Source of the DNA: Shimia aestuarii
GTDB taxonomy: Bacteria > Pseudomonadota > Alphaproteobacteria > Rhodobacterales > Rhodobacteraceae
Assembly (NCBI RefSeq): GCF_022814865.1
Contig: NZ_JAKVRD010000015.1
Coordinates: 1 to 64,000 of the forward strand
Length of the DNA stretch: 64,000 bases
Reading direction: 5' to 3'
Below, in pieces: positions 8,218 through 17,391 of the stretch (position 1 is the stretch's first letter; each line of letters opens with the position of its first letter). The notes below the pieces were generated by a model, which searched no databases, had not been told where the DNA came from, and worked only from the letters and a program-made list of their open reading frames with translations. Both the position numbers and the translations under genes were made by a program.

Positions 8218-9171
8218 ATGCAGTTCCTAACCGATATGCTCGGCCCGTTTGGCCCCCTCATCATTGTTGGTGTCCTCGGTCTCTTGATGATCGCCGCGAC
8301 CATCCCAATGATGCTCAAGGCCCAAAACGATCCGATCGACAAGCTTAAGAAAAGCGAGAGCGACCGGGTCGCGGGCAAAGATGGCCGCAAGGAAAAGCTC
8401 CGCCGTGGGTCCAACAACGAGCGCCTGGCAAAATATAAGGCGTTCCTTGAGCCGAAGAACGAAGAAGAACTGTCCAGCCTGCGCCTGAAGCTGCTTCAGG
8501 CCGGATACCATTCCCGCGATGCCGTGCGCGCCTTTCACCTTGCCCAGATGGGGCTTGGCATCGGTGGGCTTGTGCTCGGCCTCGCATATTTCTTCTTTGT
8601 CAAAGGGGGTGTTTCCACTGGTACACAAGACACGCTCTTGCACATTCTCGGCCCGGCGGGAGCTGGCTATCTGCTGCCAAAATACTGGGTGACCCGTCGT
8701 GTGGAGACACGCAAAGAAGAAATCACCTCAGGCTTTCCCGATGCCTTGGACATGATGCTGGTCTGCGTCGAAGCAGGCCAGTCCCTCGACCAATCCATCA
8801 TCCGCGTCGCACGCGAACTGCGCGCCTCCTATCCCTCTCTGGCAGACGAATTCGAAATCGTCTCCTATGAGATGAAAGCTGGCAAAGACAAAGCCGCCGT
8901 CCTTGGGGACATGAGCGAACGCTGCGGCGTGCAGGATGTGTCGTCTTTTGTGACCGTTCTCATCCAGTCTGCCTCTTTCGGGACGTCCATCGCCGAAGCG
9001 TTGCGCGTCTATGCGGGCGAGATGCGTGACAAGCGGGTGATGCGCGCCGAGGAAAAGGCAAACAAGTTGCCAACCAAGATGACGCTTGCCACAATGATGC
9101 TCACGGTGCCGCCGCTCCTGATCATCCTCGTGGGGCCGTCGGTCTACAACATCACCAAACTCGGCAACTAA
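8218..9171 (+). CDS. tadC: Flp pilus inner-membrane platform protein TadC
   Basis: A 317-residue membrane protein homologous to TadB in layout: an N-terminal membrane segment, a basic cytosolic linker (about 40-100), then a type II secretion F domain (about 155-285, with FPDALDMMLVCVEAGQSLDQSI) and a last membrane segment ending VGPSVYN. A good AGGAGG ribosome site precedes the start. It is the partner of TadB in the assembly platform. Confidence 0.94.
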   Translation: MQFLTDMLGPFGPLIIVGVLGLLMIAATIPMMLKAQNDPIDKLKKSESDRVAGKDGRKEKLRRGSNNERLAKYKAFLEPKNEEELSSLRLKLLQAGYHSRDAVRAFHLAQMGLGIGGLVLGLAYFFFVKGGVSTGTQDTLLHILGPAGAGYLLPKYWVTRRVETRKEEITSGFPDALDMMLVCVEAGQSLDQSIIRVARELRASYPSLADEFEIVSYEMKAGKDKAAVLGDMSERCGVQDVSSFVTVLIQSASFGTSIAEALRVYAGEMRDKRVMRAEEKANKLPTKMTLATMMLTVPPLLIILVGPSVYNITKLGN

Positions 9172-9183
9172 AGACGAGGCCCC

Positions 9184-9747
9184 ATGCGATCCGCCCTACG
9201 ACCGGCGCTTCTGACCTCCCTTCTGGCATTGGCCGCCTGTGACACGGGCGGCCTTTCCGAGTCTCGCACTGGCCCATTTGCACCGGGTGTGGATCATAGC
9301 GAAGAAGCCGTTGATGGCCTCGTCGTCGGGGATCGGCTCATGGATGCGGGCGAGCACGAACTGGCGCTCAAGGCCTATATCCGTGCCGCTGGGGATCACG
9401 GGATGACGCCTGACGTCCTTATTTCCTTGGGTTCTGCGAACCTTGCGCTTGGCCGCCTCGGACAGGCCGAGAGCTTCCTGAAACGCGCTCTCGAGAAAGA
9501 CGAAACTCGCCCGGACGCCTGGAACAACCTCGGTGTTATTTTGCTCGAGAAAGGCGAAGTCGCCCAATCGGTTCAGGTCTTTCGCAAGGCCTACGCGCTC
9601 GACAATGGCGATAGTGACATGATTCGGGACAATCTGCGGTTAGCACTCGCAAAATTGGAAAATCCGTCTTATGATGATGAACAGGCAAACGAATATAAAA
9701 TGGTGCGCCGTGGACGGTCGAGCTACCTGATCCGGCAAACACCTTAA
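9184..9747 (+). CDS. TPR-repeat lipoprotein of the tad locus (TadD-like)
   Basis: A 187-residue lipoprotein. The signal peptide ends in a lipobox with Cys at 19 (LALAAC). Two to three tetratricopeptide repeats cover about 55-150 (for example AWNNLGVILLEKGEVAQSVQVFRKAYALD). TadD-type proteins act as pilotins or adaptors for the secretin. It starts 12 nt after tadC. A second TPR lipoprotein follows, so this locus carries two. Confidence 0.88.
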   Translation: MRSALRPALLTSLLALAACDTGGLSESRTGPFAPGVDHSEEAVDGLVVGDRLMDAGEHELALKAYIRAAGDHGMTPDVLISLGSANLALGRLGQAESFLKRALEKDETRPDAWNNLGVILLEKGEVAQSVQVFRKAYALDNGDSDMIRDNLRLALAKLENPSYDDEQANEYKMVRRGRSSYLIRQTP

Positions 9748-9778
9748 AAAGTGGCAAGAGCAGTAAGAGGTCGCAACA

Positions 9779-10627
9779 ATGCGCCAGCCATTTATCGTAT
9801 CCATAAGTCTTGTGAGCGCACTTGCGCTTGCGGGCTGTGAAGACACAGGCACTTCGTCCGTAGATCGAGCGCTTCAAGACGTGAACGCGATCGACGAAAG
9901 CAACCTGTCGGACATCATGCTGACCGTGGCAGACCCCAATGAGGCGGTCTCCTATTTTCAGCGCACGCTCAAGGACAATCCGGACCGGATCGACATCCAA
10001 CGCGGTCTCGCGGTGTCACTTGTGCGCGCACGGCGCTACTCCGAAGCCATTCCCGCTTGGCAGCGTGTCGTGAAGAATACAGAATCGACGAGCGTAGACC
10101 GCGTAGATTATGCGGATGCCCTGATCCGCGCAGGTAAATGGCAAGAGGCCGAGAAACAGCTCGACACGATTCCGCCCACACACGAGACCTTCAAGCGCTA
10201 CCGCCTTGAGGCGATGATCGCCGACTCCAACAACGAATGGAGCAAGGCCGACAGCTACTATGAGACGGCCGTTGGATTGACGACGCGCCCGGCCGGCGTG
10301 CTCAACAACTGGGGGTATTCCAAGCTCACACGGGGCGACTACGCTGACGCCGAACGGTTGTTCAGCGATGCGATCCGGCAGGACAACGCCCTGTTCACCG
10401 CCAAGAACAACATGGTTCTCGCACGCGGCGCACAGCGTAAGTACACCCTTCCCGTGATCCCCATGGACCAGACCGAGCGGGCCCAGCTTCTTCACACGAT
10501 GGCGCTTTCCGCGATCAAGCAGAACGACACACAAACCGGCAAAACGCTCCTGCGTGAAGCGATTGACACCCACCCGCAGCATTTCGAAGCCGCCGTACGC
10601 GCCCTGCGCGCGTTGGAAGAAAGCTGA
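9779..10627 (+). CDS. Second TPR-repeat lipoprotein of the tad locus
   Basis: A 282-residue lipoprotein with a lipobox ending at Cys 20 (LALAGC) and several TPR motifs across about 55-275, including GVLNNWGYSKLTRGDYADAE. It resembles the preceding gene product in plan but is longer and clearly diverged. It is likely periplasmic-face and part of the tad pilus machine by context; its exact partner cannot be told from sequence. It lies 14 nt before the prepilin peptidase. Confidence 0.86.
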   Translation: MRQPFIVSISLVSALALAGCEDTGTSSVDRALQDVNAIDESNLSDIMLTVADPNEAVSYFQRTLKDNPDRIDIQRGLAVSLVRARRYSEAIPAWQRVVKNTESTSVDRVDYADALIRAGKWQEAEKQLDTIPPTHETFKRYRLEAMIADSNNEWSKADSYYETAVGLTTRPAGVLNNWGYSKLTRGDYADAERLFSDAIRQDNALFTAKNNMVLARGAQRKYTLPVIPMDQTERAQLLHTMALSAIKQNDTQTGKTLLREAIDTHPQHFEAAVRALRALEES

Positions 10628-10641
10628 TAGGCTAGGGGCGG

Positions 10642-11142
10642 ATGTCTATGGAGATCCCCACGAGCGCCGCGCTTTGGTTCATGCCTTTCGTGCTGCCGGT
10701 CTGTTTCTACGTCGCATGGTCAGATATGCGCGCCATGCGTATCCCGAATACGAGCGTGCTTTTCTTGCTCGGTGTCTATGTTGTCGTGGGTCTGATCGCC
10801 CTCCCCTTTCCAATCTATCTTTGGCACCTGCTGCACGTGGTCATCGTGCTTCTGATCGGTATCCTGCTGAATGCAGGCGGCCTTGTGGGGGCAGGCGACG
10901 CTAAGTTCGCGACGGCCGCGGCACCTTTTGTCTTTGTCTCAGACCTGCGGTTCCTGATGGCGATCTTTACCGCGACCCTCCTTGCGGCTTGGGTCACGCA
11001 CAGGATTGCCAAGCACTCTCCGATCCGGCGCATGGTCCCTGACTGGGAAAGCTGGGAACAGGGCTGGGACTTCCCCATGGGCCTCGCCCTCGGCGGCACC
11101 TTGGCGCTCTACCTTGCGCTTGGTTTCCTCTACGGCGCCTGA
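10642..11142 (+). CDS. cpaA: Prepilin peptidase CpaA (TadV, A24 family)
   Basis: A 166-residue polytopic membrane aspartic protease that cleaves the leader from Flp pilins. The two family aspartates are visible: D28 in WSDMRAMRIPN and D86 in the GAGD motif (83-86). The N-terminal methyltransferase domain of PilD-type enzymes is absent, as is usual for Flp systems. The start has AGGGGCGG close upstream; a second ATG two codons later is possible. The three small pilins at the start of the window are its expected substrates. Confidence 0.92.
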   Translation: MSMEIPTSAALWFMPFVLPVCFYVAWSDMRAMRIPNTSVLFLLGVYVVVGLIALPFPIYLWHLLHVVIVLLIGILLNAGGLVGAGDAKFATAAAPFVFVSDLRFLMAIFTATLLAAWVTHRIAKHSPIRRMVPDWESWEQGWDFPMGLALGGTLALYLALGFLYGA

Positions 11143-11256
11143 TCCCGGCCCGAAAATTGCCTTCTTTCTAGGGTCTAGTTGCGAGGAACGCGGCAAGTGA
11201 GCTATGCCTAGGCGCACCTGCTCACAGGAAGCACCAAGGATGGCGAGGTGACACCA

Positions 11257-12564
11257 ATGAACATGCAGGTCTCCAATGTCATAGCACCGCCGGCGCCAAA
11301 GCGTCTGGCCGAAATGCAGCTCCCCATCGTGATGATGCGGGACATACTTCTGAAGACTATGTTCCGGAAGAACGTCGATATGGTCTCGGAAATCGCCAAG
11401 GCAATCTGCCTGCCTTCTGCTGTGACGCAGGAGCTTGTCGATATGGGCCGCGAACAGCGCCTGATCGAGGCGACCGGGACGCTCAATGCGAATAGCGGCA
11501 ATGAGATGGGCTACCAATTGACCGAGGCCGGCAAATCCCGCGCGCTCGATGCTTTGTCCCAGTCGGAGTACTACGGAGCGATGCCTGTACCGCTTGATGT
11601 CTATCGCGAACAAGTGGAACGCCAATCGATCAAGAACGTGCAGATTACGCGCGAACAACTCACCAAGGCGATGGGACACCTGATCCTGCCTGATAGTCTT
11701 CTCGATCATCTTGGCCCCGCAGTCGGATCCGGGCGTTCGATCCTCATGTATGGCCCGCCGGGCAACGGGAAATCTTCTATTTCCAACGGCATACGTGATG
11801 CGATGGGCGACAAGATCTATGTTCCGCGCGCGATTGAATATGCCGGACAAGTCATCACGGTCTATGACCCGATTGTGCATTCCGCCGCCGAAGCCGACGA
11901 GGATGACAAGACCTCGCTACGTCGTGTCGGTCGGTTCGACAGCCGCTATGTCAAATGCGAGCGCCCCACGGTGATCACCGGCGGGGAGCTTTCTCTCAAT
12001 ATGCTGGACCTGGTCTACAACCCAACCGCGCGCACCTATCAGGCGCCGCTACAGCTCAAATCCACGGGCGGAATCTTTATCGTCGACGACCTCGGACGTC
12101 AGGAAGAGCCGCCACAGGCGCTCGTGAACCGTTGGATCGTTCCGCTCGAAGAAGGCAAGGACATCCTCGCGCTACAATCAGGCGAAAAATTCGAAGTGCC
12201 CTTTGACACGCTTGTGATTTTCTCAACCAACTTTCACCCGAACGAGATTTTCGACCAAGCCGCGCTTCGCAGGATTTTCTTTAAGATCAAGATTGACGGA
12301 CCGAGCCAGGAGAACTTCCTCAAGATTTTTGCACTCGTCGCGAAGAAGAAGAAAGTGCCCCTCGACGAAGCCTCGCTGATCTACCTGCTCAAAGAAAAAT
12401 ACCCGGCGATCGACAATGTCTACGCCAACTACCAGCCGATTTTCCTCATCGATCAGATCATTTCGATCTGTCAGTTCGAAGGCATCCCTTATCAGATGAA
12501 CCCTGATCTGATTGATCGCGCATGGGCCAATATGTTCGTGAAAGATGAACACATCGTGAAATGA
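11257..12564 (+). CDS. AAA+ ATPase with N-terminal winged-helix-like region, beside the tad locus
   Basis: A 435-residue cytosolic protein with an AAA+ core: Walker A GPPGNGKSS (166-174), Walker B region GGIFIVDDLG (271-280), sensor-1 type FSTNFHPNE (about 322-330) and a candidate arginine finger in LRRIFFKI. Residues about 25-100 look like a small helical/winged-helix domain. No protease, helicase or DNA-binding fusion is visible. It follows cpaA by 114 nt on the same strand, so a role in pilus assembly or its control is possible but is only inferred from position. The start is uncertain between 11248 (GTG), 11257 and 11263; GAGG precedes 11257. Confidence 0.85.
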   Translation: MNMQVSNVIAPPAPKRLAEMQLPIVMMRDILLKTMFRKNVDMVSEIAKAICLPSAVTQELVDMGREQRLIEATGTLNANSGNEMGYQLTEAGKSRALDALSQSEYYGAMPVPLDVYREQVERQSIKNVQITREQLTKAMGHLILPDSLLDHLGPAVGSGRSILMYGPPGNGKSSISNGIRDAMGDKIYVPRAIEYAGQVITVYDPIVHSAAEADEDDKTSLRRVGRFDSRYVKCERPTVITGGELSLNMLDLVYNPTARTYQAPLQLKSTGGIFIVDDLGRQEEPPQALVNRWIVPLEEGKDILALQSGEKFEVPFDTLVIFSTNFHPNEIFDQAALRRIFFKIKIDGPSQENFLKIFALVAKKKKVPLDEASLIYLLKEKYPAIDNVYANYQPIFLIDQIISICQFEGIPYQMNPDLIDRAWANMFVKDEHIVK

Positions 12565-12582
12565 GGGGGCGTCCCCAGTTGG

Positions 12583-13062
12583 TCAGGGAACAAAGAGCGA
12601 CTTCATTGCTGTCATGCTTGCACCGCGATCTCCTTGAGCGACATCCGCAATCGCCTGCCCAGCCTCAATCGGATACCCGGCCTCACGAAGCCGGGTCAAA
12701 CCCTCTTGAAGATCAACCCCGGCAATGGCGATGACATGCTCCACAGGAGCGTCAGACAACGCGCGCATGACATGGGGAACGGGGCTGCCGCCCCCTGCGT
12801 CGACCGGTACAAAAGACAAGAGAAGCGCACCCGCCGCCACGACCATAATCCCCAACGCGACAGGGCGTTTGAAATAGATCTGAAACGCGCGCCAGTTCAA
12901 CAGCACATGCGCTCCGACCGCAACCAACATGGCCCACCCTGCCCATTCGTGCAGAAGCTTGTTAAGCCCTTCATCCAGATGGAAAAACATCAAAGTGCCG
13001 GTCACCCCCATGACAAGGAAACTTCCGATTGTGAGTGGTGTCGCCCATTTACGTAGATACAT
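12583..13062 (-). CDS. DUF4405 membrane protein (cytochrome b561-like fold)
   Basis: A 159-residue protein with three predicted membrane helices in the first 95 residues and conserved histidines (28, 39, 53) spaced as in small haem-b binding membrane proteins. The C-terminal part (about 100-159) is soluble and contains a helical segment (LQEGLTRLREAGYPIE). DUF4405 proteins are thought to be related to cytochrome b561 and formate dehydrogenase gamma; no function is established here. It ends 18 nt from the AAA+ gene on the other strand and is divergent from pcs. Confidence 0.78.
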   Translation of the reverse strand: MYLRKWATPLTIGSFLVMGVTGTLMFFHLDEGLNKLLHEWAGWAMLVAVGAHVLLNWRAFQIYFKRPVALGIMVVAAGALLLSFVPVDAGGGSPVPHVMRALSDAPVEHVIAIAGVDLQEGLTRLREAGYPIEAGQAIADVAQGDRGASMTAMKSLFVP

Positions 13063-13209
13063 GGTTCTTGCTCTCCGAAACCTGTTTCAATCGTATAACG
13101 TGGCAGGGGCAAATTCCGTCGCCACGAGAGCGCATTTTCCCAAGTTCTAAAGGTCGAAAAACAAATGCCCGGCGTTGCGCTATATGGAGAATTGCGTCAT
13201 GACGGATGG

Positions 13210-13899
13210 ATGACAGATCATCTACGTGCCTTGCTTGTTCATTTGTTTACTGCGACCGGTGCCGTGTTTGCCATGTTGGCGATGTTGGCGGCGGTGGACG
13301 AGAAGTGGAGCTTGATGTTCCTCTGGCTCGTTGTGGCCTTTGCGGTGGATGGGCTTGATGGGCCGATGGCGCGGAAATATGACGTCAAGACCAACGCACC
13401 AGAGTTCGATGGCGTCCTTCTTGATCTCATCATCGACTACCTGACCTATGTCTTTATCCCCGCCTTCGCGCTTTTCAAATCCGACCTGATGGGCGGCTGG
13501 ACCGGGTGGGCGTCGATCATCGTGATCACCTTTGCCTCGGCCATGTATTTTGCCGACACCCGCATGAAAACAAAGGATAATTCCTTTCACGGCTTTCCCG
13601 GCTGCTGGAACATGCTGGTGCTCGTGATCTTTGCGTTGGAGCCGAATTTCTGGGTCTCGTTCGCGCTTGTGGCTTTGCTTGCGGTGGCGATGTTCCTGCC
13701 GCTCAAGTTCATCCATCCGGTGCGCACAGAGCGGTGGCGTAACGTGTCGCTGCCGGTGGCGTTTGCCTGGACCTTCTTCGCGGGATGGGCGGCTTGGGTT
13801 GATTTTCACCCCGAGAGCTGGGCCCATTGGGGGCTTGTCGTGACCTCGATCTATCTCTTGTTCGCAGGCATCGCGCAGCAGATTTTTCCGGCAAAATAG
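13210..13899 (+). CDS. pcs: Phosphatidylcholine synthase (CDP-alcohol phosphatidyltransferase family)
   Basis: A 229-residue inner-membrane enzyme joining CDP-diacylglycerol and choline to phosphatidylcholine. The CDP-alcohol phosphotransferase motif is present: DGLDGPMARK, then FDGVLLDLIID about 10 residues on. Several membrane helices follow. The stretches ADTRMKTKDN and LPLKFIHPVR match what I recall of rhizobial Pcs. The ATG at 13210 puts MTDHLRALLVHLFTATG at the N-terminus; an ATG at 13165 would add 15 residues and is possible. Confidence 0.88.
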   Translation: MTDHLRALLVHLFTATGAVFAMLAMLAAVDEKWSLMFLWLVVAFAVDGLDGPMARKYDVKTNAPEFDGVLLDLIIDYLTYVFIPAFALFKSDLMGGWTGWASIIVITFASAMYFADTRMKTKDNSFHGFPGCWNMLVLVIFALEPNFWVSFALVALLAVAMFLPLKFIHPVRTERWRNVSLPVAFAWTFFAGWAAWVDFHPESWAHWGLVVTSIYLLFAGIAQQIFPAK

Positions 13900-13907
13900 C
13901 GCGTCTG

Positions 13908-13940
13908 TATCACGTCGGTATTACGTCGGTATTGCGTATG
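13908..13940. repeat. Three tandem 11-bp units, copy A of a dispersed repeat
   Basis: The units TATCACGTCGG, TATTACGTCGG and TATTGCGTATG lie end to end between the convergent pcs and ogt genes. A near-identical triplet lies at 54015-54047. The period is close to one helical turn. Confidence 0.75.
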
Positions 13941-13948
13941 TGCGCATT

Positions 13949-14401
13949 TCAGATGAGCAGTCCCGCCGCGCCTTCGAGGCGCAGCAGCGTCACCTTCGTC
14001 TCGACACCGCCCCCTCCGGAAAACCCTGTCAGGCCTTTCGCCCCCATGACCCTGTGACAGGGAATGAGGATCGGGATCGGGTTTGCACCGCAGGCCTGCC
14101 CCACGGCCTGCGCCGGGACGCCAAGGTCGCGGGCAATCTCGCCATAGGTCCGGGTATAGCCAAAGGGGATCGCAAGCATGGCATCGCAGACCGCGCGCTG
14201 AAATTCGCTCCTGTCGACATGGAGCGGGATATCGAACGCTTCGCGGGTGCCGGCGAAATAGGCGGCAAGCTGGGCCTCGGCCTCGAGGAGGAGCGGAGTG
14301 GAGTCCCGCGCGCCCTGCCCCCAAGCAAGCCGCGTGATCGCGCCGTCGCTCTCGACAAGGCGCAGGGCGCCGACCGGGCTGTCTATCGTGCGTTCTGTCA
14401 T
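13949..14401 (-). CDS. ogt: Methylated-DNA--protein-cysteine methyltransferase
   Basis: A 150-residue suicide repair protein that moves alkyl groups from O6-alkylguanine to its own cysteine. The active-site motif IPCHRV is at about 113-118 with acceptor Cys 115. The helix-turn-helix part (FGYTRTYGEIARDLGVPAQAV) precedes it. The ATG at 14401 gives a normal Ogt length; an upstream in-frame ATG at 14461 would run through the ileS terminator, so it was rejected. Ada-type regulatory domains are absent. Confidence 0.92.
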   Translation of the reverse strand: MTERTIDSPVGALRLVESDGAITRLAWGQGARDSTPLLLEAEAQLAAYFAGTREAFDIPLHVDRSEFQRAVCDAMLAIPFGYTRTYGEIARDLGVPAQAVGQACGANPIPILIPCHRVMGAKGLTGFSGGGGVETKVTLLRLEGAAGLLI

Positions 14402-14419
14402 GAGATGACCGTGGCCCAG

Positions 14420-14448
14420 AAAAAAACGCCCCGCAAGCGGGACGTTTT
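14420..14448 (-). terminator. Terminator of ileS
   Basis: Read on the minus strand, the stem AACGTCCCGC with GCGGGGCGTT has one mismatch and a two-base loop, followed by a T-run. It lies just after the ileS stop and just upstream of ogt. Confidence 0.8.
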
Positions 14449-14475
14449 CTGAGTGCATCAACAGGTCTGCGCGAT

Positions 14476-17391
14476 CTAGCCGAGCGCGTCGCTACAGCGG
14501 CCGCAGACGCCCGTATGTGCGTGACGGCCCACATCAGGGAGGATTTTCCAGCAACGCTGGCATTTCTCGCCCTCGGCTTTCTCGAACACCACGCCCACGC
14601 CTTCGACTTCCGGCAGGCGGAAGGCTTCGGCAGGCATCGGATCGCCGGTCAGGCGAATGTCAGACGTGATGCAGATATCAGCGAAGTTCACCGACTTCAG
14701 CGCCTCGAGCACCTCGGCCTCGCGCACATGGACGACGGGCGATGCTTCGAGCGACGCACCGATGACCTTATCCGTGCGCTGCACTTCGAGGGCGGCGGTC
14801 ACGGCACGACGCGCCTCGCGCACCTTGGCCCATTTCGCGGCAAGCGGCTCGTCGATCCAATCGGCGGGCGTCTCTGGGATATCGGTCAGGTGCACCGACG
14901 CGCCCTCACCCGGGAAGCGTTCGAGCCAGACCTCTTCCATCGTGAAGGTCAGAACCGGCGCAAGCCATGTGGTCAGACGATGGAACAGGAGATCAAGCAC
15001 GGTATGCGCGGCGCGGCGACGCGCAGTGTCGCCATCGCAATAAAGCGCGTCCTTGCGGATATCGAAGTAGAACGCCGAAAGCTCGACCGTGGCAAAGTTG
15101 AAGATCGCGCTAAAGACGCCTTGGAAGTCATAGGCGTTGTAGCCAGTGCGAACCTTGTGATCCAACTCGGCCAGGCGATGCAGAACCCAGCGTTCCAGTT
15201 CGGGCATATCGGCAGGTTCAACGCGGTCTTTCTCGTCGAAATGCGCGAGCGCGCCGAGCATGAAACGCATGGTGTTGCGCAGGCGGCGATAGCTGTCGGC
15301 GGTCCCTTTGAGGATTTCCGGGCCGATCCGCTGGTCGTTGGTATAGTCGGTCTGGGCCACCCAGAGGCGCAGGATATCGGCGCCATATTGCTTGACCACT
15401 TCCTCGGGCACGATGGTGTTGCCCAAGGATTTGGACATCTTGTTGCCCTTCTCATCGAGCGTGAACCCGTGAGTCAGCACGCCACGATAGGGCGCGCGGC
15501 CCTTGGTGCCGCAGGCCTGAAGCATAGAAGAATGGAACCAACCACGGTGTTGGTCGGTGCCTTCGAGGTAAAGATCGGCGATGCCATCCGGGACGCCATC
15601 TTCGCGGTCACGCAGCACGAAAGCGTGGGTCGAGCCAGAATCGAACCACACGTCGAGCACATCAAAGATTTGATCGTAATCGTCGGCGTTGTAGTCGTTG
15701 CCGAGGAAGCGCTCCTTGGCGCCGTCCAGATACCAAGCGTCCGCACCTTCGGCCTCGAAAGCTTCGCAGATGCGGGCGTTCACGGCATCGTCGCGCAAGA
15801 GGAAGTCCGGATCCGTCGGCAGCGCGCCTTTCTTGACAAAGCAGGTCAGCGGCACGCCCCAGGCGCGTTGACGCGACAGCACCCAGTCGGGGCGCGCTTC
15901 GATCATCGAATAGAGGCGGTTGCGGCCCGTCTTCGGCGTCCAAGTGACGAGTTCGTCGATGGATTTCAGGGCACGATCGCGGATCGTCTTGCCGTAGGTA
16001 TCCTGTCCGTCGCCGACCTCGCGGTCGATGGCGGCGAACCATTGCGGTGTGTTGCGGTAGATGACCGGGGCCTTGGAGCGCCAGCTATGGGGGTAGCTGT
16101 GCTTGATCTTGCCTCGGGCGAGAAGACCGCCCACTTCGGCCAGTTTGGACATGACAGCGCCGTTCGCGTCGCCTTCCCAATCGCCTTTCTTGGCCTTGGC
16201 ACGCAGGATGCGCTTGCCACCAAAGAACGGCAGGTCTTCGCGGAAAGAGCCATCGTCCATGACGTTATAGGTGATGACCTGTTTGAGCATCCCGAGATCG
16301 CGGTAAAGTTCGAATTCTTCCATACCGTGCGAAGGGGCGCAGTGCACAAAGCCGGTGCCTTCTTCGTCGGTGACAAAATCGGCGGCGCGGAAGTCGCGCA
16401 GGTCGTCCCATTCGCCCTTGGCCCCTTCGGCCCCGGCAAGCGGGTGGCGCAGGGTCAGGCCCGCAAGCTCCGAGGTCGGCACATCGCGCACACGGGTCCA
16501 CATGTCGTCGTCAAGACGCGCGCGGCCCATTACGTCGCCAGCAAGCTTGTCGGCGAGCAAGAAGCGCTCGCCCGGCTTGGCCCAACATTCCTCGGGCGTG
16601 GAGGTCACCTCATAGAGGCCGTAGGAATAGTCCTCGCCAAAGACCACCGCCTTGTTCGAGGGGATGGTCCAGGGGGTGGTGGTCCAGATGACCACGTTGG
16701 CGCCGCTGAGGTCACCCTCGGTCGCGACGGGGAATTTCACCCAGATGGTGAAGCTCTCCTTGTCGTGGTATTCCACCTCGGCCTCGGCCAGCGCGGTTTC
16801 CTCGACAGGCGACCACATGACCGGTTTGGAGCCTTGGTAGAGCGTGCCGTTCATGAGGAATTTCATAAACTCCTCGGCGATGACGCGCTCGGCGTGGAAA
16901 TCCATCGTCAGGTAGGGCTTTTCCCATTTGCCGGTGATGCCGAGGCGCTTGAACTCGTCGCGCTGGATATCGATCCAGCCGGCGGCGAAATCGCGGCATT
17001 CCTTGCGGAATTCGACCACGTCAACCTCGTCCTTGTCTTTGCCCTTGGCGCGGTACTGTTCCTCGATCTTCCATTCGATCGGCAACCCGTGGCAATCCCA
17101 GCCCGGCACATAGCGCGCATCGCGGCCAAGCATCTGCTGGCTACGGACGATGAAGTCCTTGAGGATCTTGTTGAGCGCGTGGCCGATATGCAGATGACCA
17201 TTGGCATAGGGGGGGCCGTCATGGAGGATAAAGGGGGCCCGCCCCTCTTTCTCGCGCAGGCGGTCATAGATACCGATTTCGGCCCAGCGGGCGAGCCATT
17301 CCGGCTCGCGCTTGGGCAGTCCCGCGCGCATGGGGAAATCGGTTTTGGGAAGGTTCAGCGTGTCTTTGTAGTCAGGCGTCTCGGCGCACAT
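14476..17391 (-). CDS. ileS: Isoleucyl-tRNA synthetase
   Basis: A 971-residue class I aminoacyl-tRNA synthetase. The HIGH signature is HLHIGH (66-71) and KMSKS lies at about residue 650. The C-terminal zinc-finger motif CQRCWKI and CGRC near the end is complete. Length is slightly above the common 930-940 residues. The start has AAGGA nine bases upstream. A GC-rich hairpin sits 72-102 nt before the start codon, but I found no T-box sequence. Confidence 0.98.
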   Translation of the reverse strand: MCAETPDYKDTLNLPKTDFPMRAGLPKREPEWLARWAEIGIYDRLREKEGRAPFILHDGPPYANGHLHIGHALNKILKDFIVRSQQMLGRDARYVPGWDCHGLPIEWKIEEQYRAKGKDKDEVDVVEFRKECRDFAAGWIDIQRDEFKRLGITGKWEKPYLTMDFHAERVIAEEFMKFLMNGTLYQGSKPVMWSPVEETALAEAEVEYHDKESFTIWVKFPVATEGDLSGANVVIWTTTPWTIPSNKAVVFGEDYSYGLYEVTSTPEECWAKPGERFLLADKLAGDVMGRARLDDDMWTRVRDVPTSELAGLTLRHPLAGAEGAKGEWDDLRDFRAADFVTDEEGTGFVHCAPSHGMEEFELYRDLGMLKQVITYNVMDDGSFREDLPFFGGKRILRAKAKKGDWEGDANGAVMSKLAEVGGLLARGKIKHSYPHSWRSKAPVIYRNTPQWFAAIDREVGDGQDTYGKTIRDRALKSIDELVTWTPKTGRNRLYSMIEARPDWVLSRQRAWGVPLTCFVKKGALPTDPDFLLRDDAVNARICEAFEAEGADAWYLDGAKERFLGNDYNADDYDQIFDVLDVWFDSGSTHAFVLRDREDGVPDGIADLYLEGTDQHRGWFHSSMLQACGTKGRAPYRGVLTHGFTLDEKGNKMSKSLGNTIVPEEVVKQYGADILRLWVAQTDYTNDQRIGPEILKGTADSYRRLRNTMRFMLGALAHFDEKDRVEPADMPELERWVLHRLAELDHKVRTGYNAYDFQGVFSAIFNFATVELSAFYFDIRKDALYCDGDTARRRAAHTVLDLLFHRLTTWLAPVLTFTMEEVWLERFPGEGASVHLTDIPETPADWIDEPLAAKWAKVREARRAVTAALEVQRTDKVIGASLEASPVVHVREAEVLEALKSVNFADICITSDIRLTGDPMPAEAFRLPEVEGVGVVFEKAEGEKCQRCWKILPDVGRHAHTGVCGRCSDALG

